Shown here one piece after another: positions 9,424-18,524 of a stretch of DNA of 64,000 nt. How positions within the stretch are numbered: position 1 is the first letter of the stretch; each line of letters opens with the position of its first letter. Under the pieces are notes generated by a model. That model did no database searches, was not told the origin of the DNA, and was given only the letters and a program-made list of their open reading frames with translations. This DNA comes from Thaumasiovibrio occultus (GTDB lineage Bacteria > Pseudomonadota > Gammaproteobacteria > Enterobacterales > Vibrionaceae), in assembly GCA_019703815.1 (NCBI GenBank), contig AP023052.1:1736001-1800000 (forward strand). The letters run 5' to 3'. The position numbers and the translations under genes were made by a program.

Positions 9424-12400
9424 TTATTCGTCCAATGGCGCTTGCGTATTATGCTGATCCCAGAGGTAGATAAGTTGAAGAAATAGCGGGATCACCTTCG
9501 AACGTCTCGGATTGATAAAGACCCGTTTATTGCCTCTTGACGTACGATCCGATTGTCGACGCACCACGAAGAGCGCGACATGCCCAAGAGGTGTATCTTT
9601 AAGGAACGTGCCATCGTCACTCACGGTGACATTTTGAAACCACTGTTTTCTATGGGAGAAATCTTTAGTCACATAACGATGAATTGACGTAGGCGAGACG
9701 CAATTTTCAAAATATGACACCAACGCCTTATTTGTCTTTTCAAGACGTTTCCGTGCACTCTGCTGATCAACCCCAGTGTGTCGCGGCAGATACCAATGCA
9801 GGCGAAAATACGTTTGCTTCAAGCCTAGCTGTGTCAACATGACAATCATCGCTCTGATTTGTCTGATCTTGTCAGTGCGAATTAACCAATCTTTGGCAGG
9901 GGTCATTTGATGAACAAGCAAAGCAGCCTCTTGCCATAACTTATCAAAGGACGCTTGGTGCAACTCAAACTGTTTAATGAAGAATTCAACGATGCGAATC
10001 TCCGGGCCGTTCAGTTTTCCTTTCGCCAAAATCTTCAGGTTTCTCTTCGATTTCCCTCGCCGCATCTGCTCAAACTGATCGGCTCTTCTCAAGATGGCCA
10101 TCACCACATCGGGATGAAGACCCAGATCGGCGGCAATGTCCATAGCGAGCTTATTCGCTGTATACAATCGCAAGATCTGCCACACGGCTTTCAAACTTAT
10201 CTCTTTACTCTGTGCAGGCTTTAGCACTGTCAATGAACACGGTTTTTCAAGGCGAACGTTAGGTGGCCGCAATGTCAACTCACTCATGATGTCATCACTG
10301 CCCCACTCGCCATTGTTGTTCACACGATAAATACTCTCTCGACCAAACACTCCTTGGATGGCCTCTATGCCTGGTGCAACAGTTGTGAAAAGATGTGTCA
10401 TCAAAGCGTTGATATGGATATAAGACGCCATTGTGGTGTGATGGCTGTTGTGTCCTAGCAACTCACTCAGTACTAACAGCCGCTTTCGGCTGTAATACCG
10501 CAGGCCCAATGACTCAGCTAGTTGGTCACTCCATTCAACATCGACATAGTGCAGTGCCGCATAGGATAACCAGTCAGGAATAGATTGGAGCTGTTTACGA
10601 TGCAACGCTAACCATACCCAGTTAGCAAAAGCGTGTCGTAAGTGGTGAAAACGCAGGGTGCCATCACCCGTAATATCCTTCAGTAAGCTCGTCACCAACA
10701 TCAGTGATTTATCGGTGAGATAAGGCTGCGGAAACAAGCGTTCACTCGACTTTGCTCCAATCTTTTCCCGACGCTCAAGATACTGCTGCAAACTCGCTCG
10801 CAGATCATCAGGCCACAACACATGCAAAGGCAACGCGCGGCGACTCGCCGGTGATTTCAAGTCACGTTGCTCATTACTCCGCACATAGACAATGCATTGG
10901 CGTTGCCAACATTGAATGTCACGAAGCTGCAATCCCCTGATCTCATTTCGCCGCAACCCCGAGTAAAACGCAAAGCTGAGTGCTAAGCGCGCAATTTCAT
11001 GGACCTCACCTGCCTGCCGGGCCAAATGCTCGGCAATAACCATCACTTCTCTCGGCGTAACCAGATTTGTATCAACCTTGGTGGTGACTGAGCTCACGCA
11101 CAGTTCTTCAAGGACATCTTGGCCCACAATGCTGCTTGCAACGAGGTAGCGCGCAAAATAATGAACATACTGCTTGTGTCGTGTCACCGGAATCGCGTCG
11201 ATAACAACGTTTAACTTATCGGCCCACAACCCATCTGTCATTTTACTCGGGATCGCATCAGCGAACTCCGTCAGAAAAGGATTTAAGACAGCGTTGCTAT
11301 AGGTTTTAATGGTTTGTAGCTTCAGTCGGCTCTTTACATTGCCTTTATCAAGCAAATGGACCACCCACGAGATCATCAACCACAACCAAGGCGCCTGCTC
11401 AGCGTAGGTGTCATCTTCTAACCACTGACGCAACGCCGCTTTTATGCCTTTCTTTTGTCGCTTCGGCGCCAATTTAATCGCCGTGTTGACCACCGTATCA
11501 AAAATGGATAATTGACGGTTTAATGTAATATCGGCCTGTTGCGCTGATCGTCGTTGAACCCTTTGCCATCGTCGAGTTTCTTTCTGATTGGCGACCACCT
11601 CAGGTTCAATGCGACTATCGGCGCTACTGCAGCGGCGCGAGGTGATCAAACGGTACCAAGTATGGGGTAACAATGACTCGCTTGTTAATGTGCCGGCTTT
11701 GATTTCTTTAAACACCGGTCCTTGCGTTAACCCCCATTCGATTTTTGCCAGTCGTGTCAGTTTACGAAAGTGACCGAACGATAAGGGCAGTCCACGACGT
11801 TGTAGATAATGACGAATAGACAACGCCAACGTAGGCTTGGCCCCATCATTGAGTAACCAGTATTGGTACAACCAAAGGCGTGTTTGCGCAGAGACCATCA
11901 CCATGGTTTGATCATCTTGAAAATAAAGACAGTCATCTATCTGATACCAGCCTTGTTTTGCTGGCGATAGCATTTGCTCAACCGTCTTTTGAACCACCAC
12001 ACCCTCTTTAAGTACAAGCCATAGCGCAAGCCGTCCTATAACTAACAGCGGCTCATCTGCTCCACTTGGCACTTCGCTTTCTAACGATGGAAATAAATAG
12101 GAAGCGCCTGCGCTATAAACGAAATCGGTCGGGGTCAGTACGGGAAGATCTTTTTTCAGGGTGATCAACTTCGGTAACTCTGGCGAATCAATACCGGCTT
12201 CCGCTTTCGCCGTCCGAAGTACAAGCTCCAAAATATCGTATTGGATTTGCCGAAGATCCTTGTTGGTAGAGAAATAGCTAATAACGCGTCTTAAGCTCGC
12301 TTGAGACACCAGCCCTGAATCATCGATATTCAAGTGAAGAACATAACGCTCTTCAAACTTGTTACAACATTGCTGTAAGTCAGTCGTCTTCACATGTTGG

Positions 12401-12477
12401 AAATCATGCTTCACCCGCTCAGCACAACGCTTAGCAAATCCATCGGTTACCTTAGCAATGAAGGAATGCTCTGCCAT
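9424..12477 (-). CDS. Very large tyrosine recombinase (1017 residues)
   Basis: The tyrosine-recombinase catalytic set is complete: Arg-509 (YSGLRRNEIRGLQL), His-Leu-Arg at 612-614 (FHHLRHAFAN), His-676 (LLGHNS) and Tyr-686 (MASYIHI). The protein is more than twice the length of a usual integrase, with about 400 residues before the core-binding region and a C-terminal extension of some 330 residues that includes a possible helix-turn-helix (near 770-800) and a basic patch. ATG at 12477 has a GAGGAGAGAGG ribosome-binding site and overlaps the previous gene by 31 bases. It is the last gene of a three-gene operon next to the island end, so it probably acts in element integration or excision. Confidence 0.85.
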   Translation of the reverse strand: MAEHSFIAKVTDGFAKRCAERVKHDFQHVKTTDLQQCCNKFEERYVLHLNIDDSGLVSQASLRRVISYFSTNKDLRQIQYDILELVLRTAKAEAGIDSPELPKLITLKKDLPVLTPTDFVYSAGASYLFPSLESEVPSGADEPLLVIGRLALWLVLKEGVVVQKTVEQMLSPAKQGWYQIDDCLYFQDDQTMVMVSAQTRLWLYQYWLLNDGAKPTLALSIRHYLQRRGLPLSFGHFRKLTRLAKIEWGLTQGPVFKEIKAGTLTSESLLPHTWYRLITSRRCSSADSRIEPEVVANQKETRRWQRVQRRSAQQADITLNRQLSIFDTVVNTAIKLAPKRQKKGIKAALRQWLEDDTYAEQAPWLWLMISWVVHLLDKGNVKSRLKLQTIKTYSNAVLNPFLTEFADAIPSKMTDGLWADKLNVVIDAIPVTRHKQYVHYFARYLVASSIVGQDVLEELCVSSVTTKVDTNLVTPREVMVIAEHLARQAGEVHEIARLALSFAFYSGLRRNEIRGLQLRDIQCWQRQCIVYVRSNEQRDLKSPASRRALPLHVLWPDDLRASLQQYLERREKIGAKSSERLFPQPYLTDKSLMLVTSLLKDITGDGTLRFHHLRHAFANWVWLALHRKQLQSIPDWLSYAALHYVDVEWSDQLAESLGLRYYSRKRLLVLSELLGHNSHHTTMASYIHINALMTHLFTTVAPGIEAIQGVFGRESIYRVNNNGEWGSDDIMSELTLRPPNVRLEKPCSLTVLKPAQSKEISLKAVWQILRLYTANKLAMDIAADLGLHPDVVMAILRRADQFEQMRRGKSKRNLKILAKGKLNGPEIRIVEFFIKQFELHQASFDKLWQEAALLVHQMTPAKDWLIRTDKIRQIRAMIVMLTQLGLKQTYFRLHWYLPRHTGVDQQSARKRLEKTNKALVSYFENCVSPTSIHRYVTKDFSHRKQWFQNVTVSDDGTFLKDTPLGHVALFVVRRQSDRTSRGNKRVFINPRRSKVIPLFLQLIYLWDQHNTQAPLDE

Positions 12478-14930
12478 CCTCTCTCCTCAAGCATCTTGTC
12501 CAACAATGGGCGTAGATACTGTGTTGCGCTCTGATAATCGAAGCATGAATAGTCGCCGAGAAAAGCCTGCCCAGAGAGCCAATGACCGAGCTGGAAATTA
12601 ATCAGCTCTGAGGGGCATTGTTGTTCAAGCAAGTAAGACTGTAAATTGTGACGGCCTGCGTTTACAGGAACAGAAAAAGGCAATTGCGTTTTAAGCCAAC
12701 TCGGTGAGACCACATTGACATCCCCGGTATCCTCGGAGAAATAGAAGAGCGGTCCCGGTCTGTCTTTCGCGTTTTTATGATCATGGAACCATTGACGTGC
12801 GGTAGCGATAGTGTCATTGGGAACATGCTGTTCTAGCCACTCTGTCAATTGCCGCCCTAACCTTGGATCCAAGGCTATCAGCCGGGTCCGTAAAGCCAGT
12901 AAATGACGCGTATAGTTAGCGAGCTGCTCAGCCAACACCGTGGGCAAGCAGACAACCCGAGTGTGGGCATAATCGCTATTGTCCTTATCACTGATCACCA
13001 CCAGTTGGTATCGCGCTAACACCATCGACAGAGAGGGTAATGGGTTGTATACCGCGCGATAGCCTGTCGCATAAAGCACTAGATAACTGGTATATGCCGC
13101 ATAGGCGTTGTGATACCTCATCATTGCCACCAACTCACGATATACCTGTTTGTCTTTGCTCCGCAAGGGGTGTTGTAAACACGCCACCATTTCTCGCTGG
13201 GTGGCTAAGGTCGGCACAAAGCAACTCCCTATCCCGCTCTCCGTACTTTGGGGTATCCAAGTAAGCAAATCCGTTGGCAGGGCGTCGCTCTCATCCATCC
13301 GTAGATGAATGGTGCGCCATATTTTCTCTAAATTGGAAGCAAGGCAACTGAGCGTATAGTAGCTGTAATGCCTTGTGGTGCGAGTCACCAGCGACGTCGT
13401 GCGAAAAGCAAAATCCAGGCACGTTGGATCAATCTCCTCATCTGCCAACGTGGTCATCAATAAAAACGCTTCGATAGACTGGCAGCTGAGGTTTGCGCTT
13501 TGCCTTCTCGCCCAACGTTCCACCCAATGACGACATGCCTGATTTACCTCTTGAAGGTATTCTCGGGGAATAAGCGCGCCTTTATACCCTAACAAGTCAC
13601 TACGGTGCGCTTGTCGAACCACACGACGAACACTTTTGGGGCAATCCCAGTGCACATAATTCGTCACTGGTTCAAATCGCCTCGACTCAACGGGGCGACT
13701 CGAGCGCTTTACTATCGATGCCAAGCCAAACGAAAGCCACCAATCACCTTTCTCATCAATATAAATCCCGTCTAAGCTCGGCTGTGAAGAGATAGATAGA
13801 CCACACAACTCATCAATGGATTTGCCGAGTATCAGCGACAAGTAAAGCGCCATCCCAATCACCGATTTAGGCACGCCCTGTACGGTGTAATGCTGCAATG
13901 ACAAGCTATTTAGCGCGTCAAAGAGCAATGCCAGATCGCGCCCTGAAACCAGTGAAATTGACGCAGGGGAGCGATTGTACTGACGACGCACTCGCCGCGT
14001 ATAGCTTTGCTGAATCATTGAACGCTTTTTAGCGTTGCCAATATTACTCAAAAAAGGGCCTTGAGCTGCATCGCGCGCAGGCATGCTGCAATCTTCCACT
14101 ATCTGAGGCAAAAGCATCGTATCTCCTGCCGCTAAGCCGTCCTTTTCATCGTTCTTCTTCCCGTGGCCAAAGTGGAGCAATAAATCAGGATCACCTAATA
14201 CATGAGCAGCGACTCCGCGCCCTATTGCCCTTAACGAAGACGTGGGCGATACCCGAAAGTGGCCTTTTGTCTCCTTCCAATCGGCGGCAAAGAAATGCGC
14301 GAGTTGCGTCATATAAGACTTTTGGTATTCGGCTAATGTGGTGTCCATATCTCTATCTTGACGCAGTAAACATGCAATTTCTGGCGGCGAATAGTGAATA
14401 TATTTACTAGGCTTCATGGATTCGCATGATTGCATTAGAAGACGAAATCGATCGCAGGATTCTTTCAGCCTGATATCCAATTTGGTGCTGCTGGCAATTT
14501 GACCAACACGATTATTTGCGAGCGCATAATATTGCGCTAAAAATAACGCCACAAATTCAGCTCGCCCTGGTGAATCTTGAAAGCGATGATAGGAAAATAA
14601 CAGTGCGTATAGGGGACGATCTTCACACCACCCCTTCGCCATTTCTTTCTTTTTTAGAAGCCGAATACCATCAAACTCATTCAGGCTTAAGCCATCACAT
14701 AATCCCTCATAGACAGGAGATGAAAGGCCAAACTGTAAATGAAAATCGTCCTGAACGTTTTCGCATAGCTCCACGATTGTATCCATCACGCGAATTAAAC
14801 CGCGACGGTTATCGGGTGCTTGAATTAAATCAAAAAAGTCACTCAACTCGCGTTCAACACGTTGGCGATCGGCTTCACATTGGTGATTAATAATGAACTC
14901 AACTAAGCGCAGGTATTGATTCTCATCCAT
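12447..14930 (-). CDS. Large recombinase-like protein (827 residues)
   Basis: The last 75 residues look like the end of a tyrosine recombinase active site: an Arg-His pair (AGRHNLQSYL), a Leu-Gly-His-Trp, then Tyr in GDYSCFDY. The first catalytic Arg is not obvious. The long N-terminal part has no domain I recognise. I place the start at ATG 14930, with AGG six bases upstream and 7 bases after the previous stop; an upstream in-frame start at 14972 would overlap the previous gene. It is the middle gene of the operon and probably works with the 1017-residue recombinase, as in other multi-recombinase elements. Confidence 0.75.
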   Translation of the reverse strand: MDENQYLRLVEFIINHQCEADRQRVERELSDFFDLIQAPDNRRGLIRVMDTIVELCENVQDDFHLQFGLSSPVYEGLCDGLSLNEFDGIRLLKKKEMAKGWCEDRPLYALLFSYHRFQDSPGRAEFVALFLAQYYALANNRVGQIASSTKLDIRLKESCDRFRLLMQSCESMKPSKYIHYSPPEIACLLRQDRDMDTTLAEYQKSYMTQLAHFFAADWKETKGHFRVSPTSSLRAIGRGVAAHVLGDPDLLLHFGHGKKNDEKDGLAAGDTMLLPQIVEDCSMPARDAAQGPFLSNIGNAKKRSMIQQSYTRRVRRQYNRSPASISLVSGRDLALLFDALNSLSLQHYTVQGVPKSVIGMALYLSLILGKSIDELCGLSISSQPSLDGIYIDEKGDWWLSFGLASIVKRSSRPVESRRFEPVTNYVHWDCPKSVRRVVRQAHRSDLLGYKGALIPREYLQEVNQACRHWVERWARRQSANLSCQSIEAFLLMTTLADEEIDPTCLDFAFRTTSLVTRTTRHYSYYTLSCLASNLEKIWRTIHLRMDESDALPTDLLTWIPQSTESGIGSCFVPTLATQREMVACLQHPLRSKDKQVYRELVAMMRYHNAYAAYTSYLVLYATGYRAVYNPLPSLSMVLARYQLVVISDKDNSDYAHTRVVCLPTVLAEQLANYTRHLLALRTRLIALDPRLGRQLTEWLEQHVPNDTIATARQWFHDHKNAKDRPGPLFYFSEDTGDVNVVSPSWLKTQLPFSVPVNAGRHNLQSYLLEQQCPSELINFQLGHWLSGQAFLGDYSCFDYQSATQYLRPLLDKMLEERGWQSIPSLLR

Positions 14931-14937
14931 AGTGAAC

Positions 14938-15489
14938 CTAGAGTTGTTTTTTACTGATATGCAACCATTCACTCACTTTTTCTTTGGTTGTCAATTTCGG
15001 GTATATATCACGCCACTCCGCCGACTGATAAATACTTCTCGCCTGCGGATCTTTCTCAAACCAAATATTCAAGAACTCACCGATTGCGGTAGCACTAGTA
15101 ACAAAACCCTCATTGAGTAAACTCTGTGTCAACGCATGAAGAATGATCCGCCGTCTGACTTTTCTCTCTGGCTGCTTTTCAAGGAGAGTAATGGGATACC
15201 TTCTTACAGATTCTTCCCCCCTCTTCACGGCAAAACTTAATAGCTTGGTATGGGTAAAGAAACCACTCAATAGGTAATATTGCCGTTGATAGATATAACC
15301 AAGGAGTGGTGATTGATATGCCAACAAATCTAAGTTATCTTCCCCTCCCTCAAAAAGCATTGAGGCCGTTTTGGTCGACGCCACAGGATTTGCTTTTCGT
15401 ACAAGTGCAGCCAACTCTTCATCGAGACAAATCTTGTCCAACGGTTGGTAAACCTGTTTCACATTTATGCCGTACAGCTTCATGAGCAT
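14938..15489 (-). CDS. Unknown protein, first gene of the recombinase operon
   Basis: A 183-residue protein (ATG at 15489; GTG at 15492 or ATG at 15483 also possible). I do not recognise it. A stretch with Tyr-Gln-Arg-Gln-Tyr-Tyr-Leu-Leu-Ser-Gly-Phe vaguely recalls ParB/sulfiredoxin-type folds, but this is weak. The C-terminal half is helical and basic (RKVRRRI). It starts the operon that continues with two large recombinases and stops 7 bases before the next gene. By analogy with GInt and similar multi-recombinase elements it may be an accessory or DNA-binding subunit; this is inference only. Confidence 0.65.
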   Translation of the reverse strand: MLMKLYGINVKQVYQPLDKICLDEELAALVRKANPVASTKTASMLFEGGEDNLDLLAYQSPLLGYIYQRQYYLLSGFFTHTKLLSFAVKRGEESVRRYPITLLEKQPERKVRRRIILHALTQSLLNEGFVTSATAIGEFLNIWFEKDPQARSIYQSAEWRDIYPKLTTKEKVSEWLHISKKQL

Positions 15490-15726
15490 CACTGTCTGTT
15501 ATTAAACACACAGTAAATGTAGTACAGGAATTATCAGTTCACGTAACAGATTTGCCGAGATAGTGGTCGATTTTGTCACTTTCACAATGTGGTGATTTTT
15601 GTACCCAAAGTGGCCCCATCGCGCATTGAAGCACTGAATTTTACGTCAAAAACATTGAATTAAATTTAAAACGGTAGATTTAAGTCGCTGTTTTTATGTT
15701 GGAATTTCAAGATTAAATGATATTGT
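15490..15726. other. Terminal noncoding segment of the island
   Basis: About 235 AT-rich bases between the recombinase operon and the truncated mmsB. It must hold the promoter of the operon and probably recombinase binding sites, but no convincing -35/-10 pair or long inverted repeat was seen. Confidence 0.4.
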
Positions 15727-16428
15727 CTAATTTTCCGTCACAGGCTCGATATGTCTTGACATGGTAGGGGTCGGCAGTTCGATTCCCGAGCTCTTATGGA
15801 TGATTTCACTAAGAACGACAGGATCGAGTCCTAACGACTGACCCAAGGCAAGACCTTCGCAGGTCGCCGCCATCACTGAGCCCAAGATCAGGTTGTTACA
15901 AATTTTGGTCAGTTGCCCTGCACCGACATCGCCAGCGTGTAGCACTTGCTGCCCCATCGGATGAAGTACCGCTTTGGCCGCAAGATAATCTTCATTCGAG
16001 CCACCGACGATAAACGTGAGCGATCCGGCTTTCGCGCCCGCAATACCGCCAGAAACCGGCGCATCGACAAACCGAAGCTGCATTTGCTTGGCGCGCTCAC
16101 CCACTTCCGTGGCGGTAGCGGGATCAGTGGTGGAGCAATCGATGAGTAAGGTGTTGCTGCTAAGCTGGCTCATAATGCCAACGTGACCATCCTTCCCCAG
16201 ATAGATCTCTTTCACCTGCTCGCCCGACGGCAGCATAGTGATCACCACGTCCGCTCCCGCGACGGTTTGAGTCAGATCGCAGCACACCCGAGCACCAATT
16301 TTCTTTGCTCGCTCGCGCGCCGCCTCAGCCATGTCGTACGCATGCACCAAGGCCTCGTCGCTTTGCAGTAAATTATCCAGCATGGGCAAACCCATATTGC
16401 CCGTGCCAATGAAGCCTATTGTGATCAT
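15727..16428 (-). pseudogene. mmsB: 3-hydroxyisobutyrate dehydrogenase, 3'-truncated by the island
   Basis: This is the 5' two thirds of mmsB, the last enzyme before methylmalonate semialdehyde in valine breakdown. The NAD-binding site (GFIGTGNMG), the substrate signature (DAPVSGGIAGAKAGSL) and the catalytic Lys (GQLTKICNN) are present. After His-Lys-Ser-Ser-Gly (base 15784) family similarity stops and 18 foreign residues follow to a TAG; the protein has 233 residues instead of about 300 and lacks most of the C-terminal helical domain, so it is probably inactive. ATG at 16428 overlaps the stop of the upstream gene by 4 bases. The missing 3' end may lie at the other end of the island. Confidence 0.9.
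15755..15785 (+). other. tRNA-Val(GAC)-like fragment at the island junction
   Basis: Plus-strand bases TTGACATGGTAGGGGTC followed by GGCAGTTCGATTC match the anticodon loop (GAC), 3' anticodon stem, variable loop and T-stem/T-loop of a bacterial tRNA-Val(GAC). The 5' half, the acceptor stem and the 3' strand of the T-stem are absent, so this is not a tRNA gene. It ends exactly where mmsB homology begins, so it is probably part of the element's attachment site. Confidence 0.6.
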
Positions 16429-17543
16429 AAAAAGCTCCCAGGCATCGCACCCAGATCGTGCAACGGGTTTTGCGGCCAAGGCGGCGTGAACAGCTGATCC
16501 ACATAGGATTCAGGCACCGCTTGCGCCCGAGGGAAACGCCAATGCGGATCTTTGGTTTTCTCCACCAGCAGCGCCCTCACTCCTTCTTGAAAGTCGCCAT
16601 TCAGCACGCATTGCACCGAGAGTGCGAGCTCTAACTTGAATACCTCTTCCAGCGACAATGCTTGATATTGGTTAAGTTGGCGAAAGCAGATGTGCGCCGT
16701 GATCCCGCTGCCCTGCTGTAAGGTAGCCAGCGCATTTTCTAACCAAGGATCTTTGTTTTCTATCGCGTCGAGATTGGCAATACATTGAGTCAGGGAGTCG
16801 CTACGGCACGCTTGTTGTAAATGCAGCGACCATGTCAGCAGATGAGACGGTAACGTCGGAATTTGCGCATAACGCTCTAGCACAACGCTAACCGCATTGA
16901 AATCGTTGTCATCGCCTGACCATGCCACTTGGCACAGGGATTCGATGATCTGCGATTTACGCTGATTGTCGATACATACCGTGGCGAAATTACTGTCGAG
17001 GGCGTCCACCGCATTTAACGGTGCGCCGGTCATCGCGAGAAACAATCCAACCCCTTCAGGAAGCCGATTAAGGAACCACGTGCCACCCACGTCAGGGTAC
17101 AAGCCGATGTTGATCTCCGGCATCGCTAAGCGACTTTGCGAAGTGACCACGCGATGAGATGCGCCCATGAATAGCCCCATCCCGCCTCCCATTACTATGC
17201 CATGACCCCACGCGATGACAGGCTTGGGATAGCGATGAAGAAGGTGATCACAACGGTACTCAATAGAAAAATAATCGGTGAGCCACTCTTTGCCCTGTGA
17301 GGTTTGCGCTTGGTGGTACATGGTTTTCACGTCACCACCGGCACAGAAGGCTTTATCACTGCTCGAATCGATCAACACGGCCACCACGAAGGGGTCTTCG
17401 AGCCACATTTTCAGCTGGCTGTAGGTAGCGGCTAACATATCGAACGTCAACGCATTCAGCGCTGTTGGGTTATTTAGCGTTACCACACCAATTGCCAACC
17501 CGTTACCACACTGTACTGTCGAGAATAAGATCTGATCTTTCAT
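16425..17543 (-). CDS. 3-hydroxyisobutyryl-CoA hydrolase (enoyl-CoA hydratase family)
   Basis: A 372-residue crotonase-fold protein; this length is typical of 3-hydroxyisobutyryl-CoA hydrolase rather than a 260-residue hydratase. The oxyanion-hole segment is GHGIVMGGGMGLF and the catalytic segment MPEINIGLYPDVGGTWFL. It frees 3-hydroxyisobutyrate in valine breakdown, the substrate of MmsB encoded next (4-base overlap). I choose ATG 17543; the upstream TTG adds only four residues. With mmsB broken, its product would accumulate or need another dehydrogenase. Confidence 0.88.
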   Translation of the reverse strand: MKDQILFSTVQCGNGLAIGVVTLNNPTALNALTFDMLAATYSQLKMWLEDPFVVAVLIDSSSDKAFCAGGDVKTMYHQAQTSQGKEWLTDYFSIEYRCDHLLHRYPKPVIAWGHGIVMGGGMGLFMGASHRVVTSQSRLAMPEINIGLYPDVGGTWFLNRLPEGVGLFLAMTGAPLNAVDALDSNFATVCIDNQRKSQIIESLCQVAWSGDDNDFNAVSVVLERYAQIPTLPSHLLTWSLHLQQACRSDSLTQCIANLDAIENKDPWLENALATLQQGSGITAHICFRQLNQYQALSLEEVFKLELALSVQCVLNGDFQEGVRALLVEKTKDPHWRFPRAQAVPESYVDQLFTPPWPQNPLHDLGAMPGSFL

Positions 17544-17609
17544 CGCAACACCCAATTGATTATCTGTTGTTGGCTATCCTGCTCGCCGTATTCCGCTCTT
17601 TACTGGTTA

Positions 17610-18413
17610 TTATTTGTTGCTACTGCTCGTTTGATTCGACCAGCGTGGTGCGCGTTTTTCCAAAAATGCCTTCACGCCTTCTTGCTGATCTTCACCCTCA
17701 AACAGCGCAATAAAGGCTTCGCGCTCCAATCCCCGACCGAGATCGCTTGGTGTGCCATCTACACTTGCTGCAATCAATCGCTTACACGCCGCAATCGACG
17801 TCGGCGACTGCGCCGCAATTTTCTCGCCCAAGCCAAGCGCTGCGGTTAACCCCTCGCCGGGCGAAGTAACAATTTCCACCAAGCCAATCTCGCGCGCTTC
17901 ATGAGCAGTCACTTTTTCACCGCACAAAATGATGCGCTTGGCCCAACCTTCACCGACCAATCGCGGTAATTGCTGGGTGCCTCCAGCGCACGGCAGCAGT
18001 CCGACACTGGCTTCTGGCAAACCGAGAAGCGCGTGGTGCTCGGCGATGCGAATATCACACGCCAACGCCCATTCCAAGCCGCCGCCCAACGCATAACCAT
18101 TGATCATCGCAATCGTGACACCGCGATACTGACGGATCGCGTCAAAGCCACGCTCAAACTGCATCGCCATCTGCCATGCTTGCGCTTTATCACCTGAAGA
18201 AAACTGGTTGAGATCGGCGCCCGCAGAGAAAAACCGCTCGCCTTGGCCGGTCAAGATCAGCCCGTAAATTGAAGCGTCTTGTTGCAATGCCTCAATGGTT
18301 TGCGCCAAATCGCCTAGACTGTCGGGCGTCCAGGTATTCGCAGGCGGGTTATGATATGTCAGCACCGCTATGTGACCGTGCCGTTCAACCTCGATACGTG
18401 CTTGATCTGTCAT
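17610..18413 (-). CDS. Enoyl-CoA hydratase of the valine arm
   Basis: A 267-residue crotonase-family enzyme. INGYALGGGLEWALACD and GLPEASVGLLPCAGG carry the oxyanion hole and acidic residues of the active site. It would hydrate methacrylyl-CoA between the acyl-CoA dehydrogenase and the hydrolase encoded on either side. A strong AAGGAGG ribosome-binding site is five bases before ATG 18413 (an ATG three bases upstream is too close to it). It lies in the leftward operon under the LiuR-type promoter. Confidence 0.88.
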   Translation of the reverse strand: MTDQARIEVERHGHIAVLTYHNPPANTWTPDSLGDLAQTIEALQQDASIYGLILTGQGERFFSAGADLNQFSSGDKAQAWQMAMQFERGFDAIRQYRGVTIAMINGYALGGGLEWALACDIRIAEHHALLGLPEASVGLLPCAGGTQQLPRLVGEGWAKRIILCGEKVTAHEAREIGLVEIVTSPGEGLTAALGLGEKIAAQSPTSIAACKRLIAASVDGTPSDLGRGLEREAFIALFEGEDQQEGVKAFLEKRAPRWSNQTSSSNK

Positions 18414-18524
18414 CATCGCCTCCTTCTTCACGTGTGGTTCTCAATAAGTGAAGCCAAAATGATTCAGCCGCTGACTAGCTATCGAGCTCAATTGACCACC
18501 TCACGAAGATCTCATCGCCGTTTT

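Larger units (their letters stand above)
1..15785. mobile_element. Right part of a genomic island inserted in mmsB
   Basis: This stretch holds phosphorothioation-dependent restriction genes, a repressor/excisionase/integrase module and a large-recombinase operon, none of which belongs to the amino acid degradation operon that follows. Its right end is placed at about 15785 because the mmsB reading frame loses family similarity exactly there, after His-Lys-Ser-Ser-Gly, and the next bases inward match a tRNA-Val fragment. The left end is not in the window. The limits are inferred from gene content and from the broken gene; no flanking direct repeat could be compared. Confidence 0.8.

Noticed and set aside
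15755-15785. An intact tRNA gene
   Set aside because: Only the part from the anticodon loop to the T-loop is present; no acceptor stem, D-arm or T-stem partner exists.
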